From positions 1 to 36,300 of the forward strand of contig NZ_BMOF01000021.1 in NCBI RefSeq assembly GCF_014646935.1: 36,300 nucleotides of DNA. Direction: 5' to 3'. Below the pieces are notes generated by a model. The model saw nothing but the letters and a program-made list of their open reading frames with translations, made no database searches and had not been told where the DNA came from. This DNA is from Calditerricola satsumensis. GTDB lineage: Bacteria > Bacillota > Bacilli > Calditerricolales > Calditerricolaceae. Below, piece by piece: positions 15,624 to 22,478 of this stretch (position 1 is the stretch's first letter; each line of letters opens with the position of its first letter). The position numbers and the translations under genes were made by a program.

Positions 15624-16702
15624 TCATTCCCCGCGGTACCGCGGGAGGCAGACGCGGAAGGTCGTCCCCTGCCCGAGGGCGCTTTCCACCTCGATGCGGC
15701 CGCCATGGGCCTGGACGATGGCCTTCGCAATGGCCAGTCCCAAACCGCTGCCCCCGCGCCGACGCGCGCGGGCCTTGTCGACGCGGTAGAACCGCTCGAA
15801 CACAGCAGGGTCAGGTTGACCAGCGCCTTGGGGCCTTTCGCCTCCGGTTCCGTTTCCAGGCGGGCCAGAAACAGGAGGTCATGGGTCAGCCGCTTCATGC
15901 GCGTGACATGGTGCTCGATGGCCGCCAGCGCCTCGTCGCGCACCGAGGGGTCGGCGGCCCCCCAGCGGCGCAGAAGGCGCAGGTACCCCTCGATTACCGT
16001 CAGCGGCGTCTTCAGCTCGTGCGACGCGTCGGCGACAAACTGGCGCTGTCGGCTCAAGAGGGCATTGATGCGCCCCAGCAGGTCGTTGAAGGTGGACGCC
16101 AGTTCGGCCAGCTCGTCACGGCTATTGGGCACGGGGACGCGGGGTTCGGGAACGGACGGGGAGATGCTGCGAACGGTGCGAATCATGCTCGTCACCGGAC
16201 GAAACGCAAGGCGCGTCATCCCGTACCCTCCGACCACCGCCCCAACCAGGACGAACGCCGAGCCGAGAACCGTGGTCTTGACCACCCGTTCCATGTGGCG
16301 GCGGGCTTCGCCCATGGCCGAGGCCAAAACCAACACTTCGTCCCCGTTGCTGGTGAGGGGAAGGGTTACCGTGAGAACCGGCGCGGAAGCCCCGCCCCCA
16401 GTGGGCGGCGAAGCGCGAAAGAGGCCGTGCGGATCGGCTTCGGCCACCACCACCCCCCGTTGCAGCAGGCGAACCGCTTCCTGGTCTCCCACGTGCGAGC
16501 GCAGCCAGGCATTCTGATCCGTCAAGTAGGGGCGAACTTCATGGTACAACTCCACGAGGTCGTGCACCTTGTCGGAAAGCCGCTCCCGTTCGGCGTACTG
16601 AAAATATTCCCACAACACGCGGTACACGAAGACGTTAAACAGCAGAAGGAGCGCCACCAGGCCGATGGTGGAAAACAGGGTCAGCCGCCACTTGATGCCC
16701 AT
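15624..16702 (-). pseudogene. Sensor histidine kinase with internal deletion and frameshift
   Basis: Partner of the OmpR-type regulator, starting 5 bases after its stop. From ATG 16702: membrane helix 1 (LTLFSTIGLVALLLLFNVFVY), an extracytoplasmic sensor domain, helix 2 (VLGSAFVLVGAVVGGYG), HAMP, then the H box ADASHELKTPLTVIEGYL. The frame is intact to KALVNLTLL and then shifts. The next frame resumes at [26 protein letters not shown] and ends at 15624. About 80-90 residues holding the N box and first G box of the ATPase domain are missing; the join is near 15798-15808. The product cannot be an active kinase as read. Confidence 0.85.
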
Positions 16703-16707
16703 GGGTC

Positions 16708-17376
16708 TCACTCCCGCGCCACATAGCCGACGCCGCGCACCGTCTGGATGACCTTCTCGCCAACGGGACCCAACTTGCTGCGCAGGTAGCGGATGTACAC
16801 GTCCACCACGTTGGAGTCCCCCGTGTACGCGTAGCCCCAAACGCGGTCCAGGATCACATCGCGCGACATGACGTGGTTTTTGTTGCGAACGAGGAACGCC
16901 AGGAGGTCAAATTCCCGGGCGGTCAGGTCTACCTCCCGGCCCTGAACGAAGACACGCCGCCCTTTCACATCAATCCGAATCCCGCCACACTCGTACACCC
17001 CGGCGTCGCGCCGCTCCTTGCGAAAGAGGGCGCGAATGCGGGCCAGAAGCTCCTCGATGGCAAAGGGTTTCGTCACGTAGTCATCGGCACCGCTGTCAAG
17101 GCCAAGCACCTTGTCCGAGACGCTGTCGCGCGCCGTGAGCATGATGATGGGGACATCTTTTTCCGCCCGCACGCGGCGGCACAGCTCGATCCCGTCGAGC
17201 GACGGCAGCATGATGTCGAGCAGGATCAGGTCCCACGTCTGGGTGAGGGCGAGCGCCAACCCTTCCCGACCGTCGTGGCAGATATGGGTACGAAACCCTT
17301 CATGTTCCAATTCCAATTGCAAAAAGCGCGCCAGGTGCACCTCATCTTCGACAATCAGCACGCGCTTGGCGTCCAT
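16708..17376 (-). CDS. OmpR/PhoB-family response regulator
   Basis: 222 residues: receiver domain (about 1-118) with acidic pocket VEDE, phosphoacceptor D54 (LLDIMLP), T81 and K103 (VTKPF), then a winged-helix DNA-binding domain (about 128-222) with LTAREFDLLAFLVRNKNHVMSRD and VDVYIRYLRSKL. It resembles ArlR/YkoG-type regulators. The cognate kinase gene downstream is broken. A TGCTATAAT box lies upstream. Confidence 0.93.
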   Translation of the reverse strand: MDAKRVLIVEDEVHLARFLQLELEHEGFRTHICHDGREGLALALTQTWDLILLDIMLPSLDGIELCRRVRAEKDVPIIMLTARDSVSDKVLGLDSGADDYVTKPFAIEELLARIRALFRKERRDAGVYECGGIRIDVKGRRVFVQGREVDLTAREFDLLAFLVRNKNHVMSRDVILDRVWGYAYTGDSNVVDVYIRYLRSKLGPVGEKVIQTVRGVGYVARE

Positions 17377-17405
17377 CTTTTCCGTTCCCCCCTCCGTCGC
17401 CCTCC

Positions 17406-17414
17406 ATTATAGCA
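17406..17414 (-). promoter_or_regulatory. Extended -10 promoter of the response regulator
   Basis: TGCTATAAT on the minus strand, a full -10 with the TGn extension, 30 bases before the start codon. The -35 region has no good match, as is usual for extended -10 promoters. Confidence 0.6.
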
Positions 17415-17502
17415 CGCCGTACAGCGGCGTCGTTCCGCGCCACATGCATGGGCCGTTTCGGGAGGTGGAAAACTATCCCTCGACGGGATGGGGGTGAACC
17501 GC

Positions 17503-18378
17503 ATGTCGTTCAGCCTGCTCGTGTTCGTGCGCAGCCTGATCGCCTTTGCCGCCCTGTTTCTCTTTGCCCGCATCATTCGAAAACAGCAGATCGGCCAGAT
17601 GACCCTTTTCGAGTACCTGACCGGCATCACCATCGGCTCCATCGCCGCGTCCCTGTCGGTCGAATTGGAAGACGAACCGGTGCCCACCCTGGTCGGCATT
17701 GCCACCTGGGGCGGCATCACACTGGGGATTGCCGTTGTCAGCCTGAGGAGCCAACGCCTGCGCCGCTTTTTCGAGACGGAACCCCGCGTTCTCATCCGTG
17801 ACGGCCGCATCATCGAAGAAAACCTGCGCAAAGAGCGCATGACCATGGATCAACTGCTCATGAACCTGCGCCTCAAAAACGTGTTTCGTGTGGAAGACGT
17901 CGCCTATGCCATTTTGGAAGCCAACGGCCAGGTGAGCGTGCTCCCGAAGGCGGACAAGCGTCCCCTCCAGCCCCACGACCTGAATCTGCCCGTCTCTGCG
18001 GAATCGCTGCCCTTCACGGTGATCAAAGACGGCCAGATCAACCACCAGCGGCTGGCCGAGGCGGGACGCACCACCACCTGGCTCATGGGGGAACTGAAGC
18101 GCCAGGGCATCGACCGTGTCGAAGACGTCTCCCTCGCCCAACTGGACGATCAGGGGAAGCTGTTTGTCGACCGCAAGGGGGAGTGGGAAGAAGGGGCCTA
18201 CCCGTCCGGTAAGCAGCTTGTGGCCAACCTGGAGAAGCTGCTGGTCGACCTGCACCAATTCGCCCTGGAAACCGACGATCCGCGCGCCCGCCGCGACTAC
18301 CGGCGCGCGGCGCAGCATGTGGAAACCATCCTGGGGCGCCTCAAACGCCATTTTCGCGAAACGACGAAGGAGGGATAA
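17503..18378 (+). CDS. DUF421 (YetF-like) membrane protein, long form
   Basis: 291 residues. Three N-terminal helices with the signature RIIRKQQIGQMTLFEYLTGITIGSIAA, a cytoplasmic domain (RVLIRDGRIIEENLRKERMTMDQLLMNLR), a second alpha/beta repeat (LPFTVIKDGQINHQRL), and a helical C-terminal extension of about 60 residues. I chose the ATG at 17503 because GGGGGTGA lies 5 bases before it. One base separates its stop from the DUF4363 start, so the pair is an operon. DUF421-DUF4363 pairs are common in spore formers; DUF421 members of the spoVA2mob operon affect spore heat resistance. A role in the spore membrane is inferred. Confidence 0.88.
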   Translation: MSFSLLVFVRSLIAFAALFLFARIIRKQQIGQMTLFEYLTGITIGSIAASLSVELEDEPVPTLVGIATWGGITLGIAVVSLRSQRLRRFFETEPRVLIRDGRIIEENLRKERMTMDQLLMNLRLKNVFRVEDVAYAILEANGQVSVLPKADKRPLQPHDLNLPVSAESLPFTVIKDGQINHQRLAEAGRTTTWLMGELKRQGIDRVEDVSLAQLDDQGKLFVDRKGEWEEGAYPSGKQLVANLEKLLVDLHQFALETDDPRARRDYRRAAQHVETILGRLKRHFRETTKEG

Positions 18379-18379
18379 C

Positions 18380-18745
18380 GTGCGGCTGCGGCTTTTGGCG
18401 TTGGCCCTGTTGGGATGCCTCGGGCTGGGGCTTGCGGCCGGATGCGCCAATCCCTTTAAAGCGCCCTTGTCGCCGGAGCAGGACGTGCTCGGGGCCGCCC
18501 GCGCCACCCTGCGCGCCGTGGAAGAGGGGCAATGGGCCACCGCAGACGAACAGTACGGCCGGCTCGTTGCCGCGTGGCGGGCCATCCACCGCCGCGTCTA
18601 CCTGAACGCCGACGAGGGAGACATCCGCGCCTTCGAGGAAACCCTGTCCGAACTGCGCGCCTACCTGCGCCACCGGGAACAAACCGATGCTCTGGCCACG
18701 CTCTATCGGTTGGAAACGCTGTGGCACGACATCGCCAAATTCTAA
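18380..18745 (+). CDS. DUF4363 family lipoprotein
   Basis: 121 residues. The N-terminus has a hydrophobic segment ending in a lipobox-like LAAGC (cysteine at about residue 23), so it is probably a lipoprotein. The mature part is helical with WRAIHRRVYLNADEGDIRAFEETLSELRAYL, the DUF4363 signature. GTG start with AAGGAGGG 5 bases before it. Function unknown; pairing with the DUF421 gene suggests a joint role at the membrane. Confidence 0.82.
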   Translation: MRLRLLALALLGCLGLGLAAGCANPFKAPLSPEQDVLGAARATLRAVEEGQWATADEQYGRLVAAWRAIHRRVYLNADEGDIRAFEETLSELRAYLRHREQTDALATLYRLETLWHDIAKF

Positions 18746-18757
18746 GTCGCGGACAAA

Positions 18758-18780
18758 CGCCCCCTCTGCACGAGGGGGCG
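18758..18780. terminator. Bidirectional hairpin between DUF4363 and DUF1657 genes
   Basis: CGCCCCCTC (18758-18766) pairs with GAGGGGGCG (18772-18780), 9 bp with a 5-base loop, between convergent genes. T tracts on both sides are short. Confidence 0.65.
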
Positions 18781-18789
18781 CCGCCGTTG

Positions 18790-18996
18790 TTATTGCTTCT
18801 TGTACTGCGGCTCTTGCTGCATCACGTAGTTCACGCGGCTTTGGAGCGAGTTGACCACGCTGTCCATTGTCTGGGCCAGCTGCTGGTACAGCTGCTTGGC
18901 CTGCTGGTCTTGCGTTTCCAGGGCGTAAGACTTGAGGTCCGCCGCGACGCCTTGGGCGCTCGCCAGCGTCGTCTGCAGGCGGCTGCCAATGGTCAT
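18790..18996 (-). CDS. DUF1657 family protein
   Basis: 68 residues, helical: MTIGSRLQTTLASAQGVAAD, then LETQDQQAKQLYQQLAQTMD and the C-terminal VNYVMQQEPQYKKQ, all typical of DUF1657. These small proteins occur in spoVA-type and spoVA2mob operons with DUF421 proteins and are made in the forespore. The ATG at 18996 has a near-perfect SD AGGAGGTG at 8-base spacing, and that SD overlaps the stop codon of the subtilase gene. A forespore-type promoter candidate lies 30-60 bases upstream. Confidence 0.88.
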   Translation of the reverse strand: MTIGSRLQTTLASAQGVAADLKSYALETQDQQAKQLYQQLAQTMDSVVNSLQSRVNYVMQQEPQYKKQ

Positions 18997-19001
18997 GCGT
19001 T

Positions 19002-20726
19002 TCACCTCCTCTCCGTTTGTCCACCCCTAATATGAGCGCTCCGCTCCACTTTTACGTCTGGAATTTGCTGTGGGACGAGACGCCACCCGCGTTCGACCAT
19101 GCGCACCACGGCGGCGCGGAGGGTCAGGGGGCTTCGGGCCTTCTCCGGCGAAAGAGGAGGAGCGAGAAAGCCGGCCGGCCGCGATCCGCGCCCGGCATCG
19201 CGCTCGAACGCTTCCAACAGGCGATCGAATTCGCCGAGGGTCACGTGCCGTCGCTGGCGCAGCTCGCGAGCCAGATCCGCGCCGCGATGGCCAAACACGT
19301 GGCTCAGCAACGCGGTCAGCTCGTTTCCGGTCAAGCCCCGGCCCTGTGCCGAATCGGTCAGGCCCAGGCGGCGCAACAATTGCGCCAGGCGCTGCGCAAC
19401 CGTGTCCACTCGCCGTTCGTACGTGACTGCGGCTTCCCGCAGCGCGGCGGCCACATCCACCTGTCCATGTCCGTACAGCGGATCCCACCCCGGACGTCCG
19501 AGGTCCCGGGACGTGCGGATCAAGAGGGCCATCACTTCCCGGTTGCTCAGGGTGGGGTTAACCGAACGAACCAGCGCGGCCACACCGGCCACATGGGGGC
19601 TGGCCATCGACGTCCCCGACAGGGCGGCGTATTGGTTGTTCGGGAAGGTGCTGGCGATGTCGTCTCCCGGGGCGGTCAGGTCGATCGACGAGCCGTAATT
19701 GGAATAGGAGGCCAACTGCCGGTCGGGCCGCAGGGCGGAAACGGCCAGCACCTCCGGATAGGAGGCCGGGAAGCCCGAGTCCGGCAACGCGTCGTTGCCG
19801 GAGGCGGCAACGAGAACCACATCCCGTTCAAAGGCGTACCGCACGGCATCGCGCAGGTACCGGGACTCCACGTAGTTTCCCAAACTCAGGTTGATCACCT
19901 TTGCCCCGTTGTCCGTGGCCCAGATGATGCCGTCGCCGACATCAAACAGGTTGCCGGCCCCATTGGCATCCAAGACCTTGACCGGCATGATGCGGCACTG
20001 CCATGTCACACCGGCCACACCGCGGTGGTTGTTCGTCCGCGCGGCGATAATTCCGGCCACGTGGGTGCCGTGCCCTTGATCGTCTTGCGGGGGGGCGCCC
20101 GGGTTCAAAATGTTGCGTCCCGGAACCAGTTGCCCGCGCAAGTCCGGGTGATCGAGATCGACGCCGGTGTCAACGACGGCGACGATGACCGTCGGTTCGC
20201 CCGTTGAAATTCGCCATCCGCGCTCACTGCCGATGAGCTGCAGGTTCCACTGGTAGGGACGGTAAAATTCGTCGTTGGGCACCCGTTTGCGTGCACGGGT
20301 GTCCGGCCGATTCGACGGCGGCCCTTTGGCGTCGCCTTCGCGAATCGTGTGGGTTTGAAAGACGTAGTTGGGTTCGACGTAAGTCACCCCTTTGTCGCTG
20401 AAGAAGCGAATCAGTTCCTCGGTGCTCTTGGTGCGCGAACGCACGATGCAGACGAGATGGTTGTGGCGAACATGCACGGCATCCACCGTATCCAGCCACC
20501 GGCGCATCGTCTGCTCGTCCGGGTGGCGGGCAAACCGGATCACCACTTCGCCTTCGCGGTAATGCAGCGCGTTGGGCTGGCCGCGCGCCTGCAGGCGGGG
20601 GTCCGCGGTCGGCGCGGGTGCACGCATCCGGGCATTCTCGTCATGCGCCGGCGGCTGTGCCAAGCGCACGCTGGGCAAAAGGGCCACCGCCAGGACCATC
20701 GCCAACCACCAAAGCCTGCGCGTCAC
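19002..20726 (-). CDS. Secreted subtilisin-like serine protease (S8)
   Basis: 574 residues. Signal peptide (about 1-23), an I9-like propeptide with EGEVVIRFARHPDEQTM and YVEPNYVF (about 55-123), and an S8 catalytic domain (about 155-430) with D186 (VVDTGVD), H222 (GHGTHVAG), N311 and S373 (GTSMASPHVAG). A C-terminal extension of about 135 residues (RRVDTVAQRLAQLLRRLGL onward) is helical and unlike usual subtilase tails. GTG 20726 has SD GAGGAGG at 7-base spacing. It lies between sleB (upstream, after a terminator) and DUF1657 (downstream, 5 bases from the stop). A role in spore-protein processing is possible but inferred from context only. Confidence 0.88.
   Translation of the reverse strand: MTRRLWWLAMVLAVALLPSVRLAQPPAHDENARMRAPAPTADPRLQARGQPNALHYREGEVVIRFARHPDEQTMRRWLDTVDAVHVRHNHLVCIVRSRTKSTEELIRFFSDKGVTYVEPNYVFQTHTIREGDAKGPPSNRPDTRARKRVPNDEFYRPYQWNLQLIGSERGWRISTGEPTVIVAVVDTGVDLDHPDLRGQLVPGRNILNPGAPPQDDQGHGTHVAGIIAARTNNHRGVAGVTWQCRIMPVKVLDANGAGNLFDVGDGIIWATDNGAKVINLSLGNYVESRYLRDAVRYAFERDVVLVAASGNDALPDSGFPASYPEVLAVSALRPDRQLASYSNYGSSIDLTAPGDDIASTFPNNQYAALSGTSMASPHVAGVAALVRSVNPTLSNREVMALLIRTSRDLGRPGWDPLYGHGQVDVAAALREAAVTYERRVDTVAQRLAQLLRRLGLTDSAQGRGLTGNELTALLSHVFGHRGADLARELRQRRHVTLGEFDRLLEAFERDAGRGSRPAGFLAPPLSPEKARSPLTLRAAVVRMVERGWRLVPQQIPDVKVERSAHIRGGQTERR
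19028..19055 (-). promoter_or_regulatory. Sigma-G/F-like promoter inside the subtilase 3' end
   Basis: On the minus strand GTAAA (19051-19055) and CATATTA (19028-19034) are separated by 16 bases. CATATTA fits the sigma-G -10 consensus (CATAHTA) exactly and the -35 matches four of five bases of GYATA. It would start DUF1657 transcription about 20-25 bases before its start codon. Confidence 0.5.
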
Positions 20727-20831
20727 CGCAATCCCTCCTCGCAAACCGGCATCGCCTTCTCCACCTCGCCCAAACTTGTGCTCGAGGTCTGCCCCCTTAG
20801 TTTGCCGCGTTCCGCCCTTACGCCCGTCGAG

Positions 20832-20861
20832 AAAAAAAGGAAAGGCCCCGATGTCGGGGCC
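20832..20861 (-). terminator. Terminator of sleB
   Basis: GGCCCCG (20844-20850) pairs with CGGGGCC (20855-20861) around ATGT and is followed on the minus strand by TTTCCTTTTTTT. It lies about 65 bases after the sleB stop. Confidence 0.88.
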
Positions 20862-20926
20862 AAACGGTTCAGGGTTTTTCCTCGCCCATACCGCGAGGAA
20901 GAAACGGCGGACGGTTCGAGTGGGGA

Positions 20927-21985
20927 TCATTTGGTGAAGATGTGCTTGCCGATGCGTTTGATTTGCGGTCGGCTCCAAATCCACTTGGAGGTGGAACGGT
21001 CGGGATTGAAGTAGTAGAGGGCGCCGCCGGTGGGATCCCAACCGTTCAACGCGTCGATGACGGCTCGCCGCGCCGACCGGTCGGGCGTGAGCCAAATTTG
21101 CCCGTCGCTGACGGCCTCAAAGGCGAGCGGCTCGAAGATCACACCGGCCGGCGTGTTGGGAAAGGCCCCGCTTTCCAGGCGGTTTAAGATCACCGCGGCC
21201 ACCGCCACCTTCCCCACGTACGGTTCACCACGCGCCTCGGCGTGGACCGCGCGGGCCATCAATTCGATGTCGCGGGCGGAAAAGCCCCGGAACCCTGGCG
21301 TTTGCACAGGGCGACGCACCGGTGGACGGGCCGGCGTCGCAACGCGCGGAGGCGCAGAAGGCGCCACCTGGCGCGGAGGAGCAGGCTGCTGCGGCGCGAC
21401 GCGGGCCTCCATTCCCCACCGCCAGTGCTTGGTGGCCGCCCACAGTTTGCCCTGGGTGCGCACCCCGGCAATGCCGTCGACGGGAAGGCCAAAGCGGGCT
21501 TGGAACGTCCGCACCGCCCGCAGCGTGCGCCAGCCGTAGCGCCCGTCGATGGGCCCGGGATCGTAGCCGAGAAACTTCAGGCGCGCCTGCATCTCGCGCA
21601 CCCGCGGTCCCCGTGATCCCATTTTCAGAATCGGGATGGTCGGTTTGCCGGCGCGCTTTTCCAATCCGGGATACCAGTGTTTCGTGGCCTGCCACAGCTT
21701 CAACTTGGTGCGTGGCCCGACCACGCCATCAACCCGCAAGCCCCATCGGTATTGAAACTGACGCACAGCCAGGTACGTCCGACGGTCGAAGTGGCCGTGA
21801 ATCGGTCCCGTATAGAGTCCCAACAGTTTGAGACGGCCTTGCAATTCGTAGACATCGCCACCGCGCATGCCCATCCACAGCGTCTGCTGGCCGAATGCAA
21901 CCGCCCTCTCCGTCATGGGCGGCAGGGTGGTCGAGGCCAAGAGGGCAACAAGCAGCGCGAAAAGAAGCTGCCATCGTTTTGCCAT
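20927..21985 (-). CDS. sleB: Spore cortex-lytic enzyme SleB
   Basis: Lytic transglycosylase that degrades cortex peptidoglycan during germination. 352 residues: signal peptide (about 1-31), two peptidoglycan-binding_1 repeats (about 36-105 and 120-188), a Pro/Ala linker (195-230), then the hydrolase_2 domain with catalytic E250 (AVHAEARGEPYVGKVAVAAVILNR written in parts) and the terminal RPQIKRIGKHIFTK. Bacillus SleB has only one binding repeat. I chose the ATG at 21985 (GGGAGG, 7 bases). The usual downstream partner ypeB is absent; a subtilase gene follows. A hairpin may cover the SD. Confidence 0.92.
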   Translation of the reverse strand: MAKRWQLLFALLVALLASTTLPPMTERAVAFGQQTLWMGMRGGDVYELQGRLKLLGLYTGPIHGHFDRRTYLAVRQFQYRWGLRVDGVVGPRTKLKLWQATKHWYPGLEKRAGKPTIPILKMGSRGPRVREMQARLKFLGYDPGPIDGRYGWRTLRAVRTFQARFGLPVDGIAGVRTQGKLWAATKHWRWGMEARVAPQQPAPPRQVAPSAPPRVATPARPPVRRPVQTPGFRGFSARDIELMARAVHAEARGEPYVGKVAVAAVILNRLESGAFPNTPAGVIFEPLAFEAVSDGQIWLTPDRSARRAVIDALNGWDPTGGALYYFNPDRSTSKWIWSRPQIKRIGKHIFTK

Positions 21986-21992
21986 CGCCATT

Positions 21993-22039
21993 CCTCCCGG
22001 TCGGGACTTGGTCGTCCATAGTGTTCCGACCGGGGGAGG
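21993..22039 (-). promoter_or_regulatory. Leader hairpin that pairs with the sleB Shine-Dalgarno
   Basis: In the minus-strand RNA CCCGGTCGG (22026-22034) pairs with CCGACCGGG (21996-22004); the pairing can extend from upstream CCTC to the GAGG of the sleB SD (21993-21998) with a small bulge. The loop is about 21 bases. Confidence 0.45.
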
Positions 22040-22066
22040 TGTTTTATGCACACCCTGGGAAAAGAC

Positions 22067-22084
22067 AAAAAGACCCTATGGGTC
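22067..22084 (-). terminator. Weak terminator after ylaN
   Basis: GACCC (22072-22076) and GGGTC (22080-22084) with loop TAT, followed on the minus strand by five T residues. The stem is short, so efficiency is doubtful. Confidence 0.45.
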
Positions 22085-22132
22085 ACCGGCAGCGGGCCTC
22101 ATCAGAGGGATCCTCACCCTTTGTCCCTTTGG

Positions 22133-22417
22133 CTACCGCCGTTGGTTGTAGGCCTCATGGATCTTGGTCAGTTTTTGCTCCAATTCATCGAGCAGTTGTT
22201 TGCCCGTCGCCTCGTCGATCAGCCCCAAGCGGACCGCAAAATCGATTTCCCGCGAGAACCCAAACATCTGCGTGTCCAGGACCTCTTCGTAGAGCGGGCA
22301 TTGGGGCGTGGTCAAGTTTTCCATTTGCACCTCGATCAACTTGCTGATTTTTTCCGCGTCAGCCTGGAGCAATTTGAGGGCTTTTTGACTGACTTCGGTG
22401 GCGATGTTGGTGGACAA
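22133..22417 (-). CDS. ylaN: YlaN family protein
   Basis: 94 residues, cytoplasmic helical protein. The highly conserved segments [38 protein letters not shown] and [14 protein letters not shown] identify YlaN. In Staphylococcus and Bacillus YlaN has been linked to Fur and iron homeostasis. The TTG at 22417 has GGAGG at 7-base spacing and gives MSTNIATEV; the ATG at 22423 is adjacent to the SD. It follows glsA, as in Bacillus subtilis (ylaM-ylaN). Confidence 0.92.
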   Translation of the reverse strand: MSTNIATEVSQKALKLLQADAEKISKLIEVQMENLTTPQCPLYEEVLDTQMFGFSREIDFAVRLGLIDEATGKQLLDELEQKLTKIHEAYNQRR

Positions 22418-22478
22418 GACCATCCCTCCGATCCAACGGTTCGTTCACCGCTATTGTATCATAACCGCCCCCTGCGGA

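Noticed and set aside
22085-22132. Possible riboswitch-like structure after ylaN
   Set aside because: Several small hairpins (GAGGGATCCTC and others) occur, but I find no conserved core of c-di-GMP, T-box or other known riboswitches; more likely 3' untranslated sequence.
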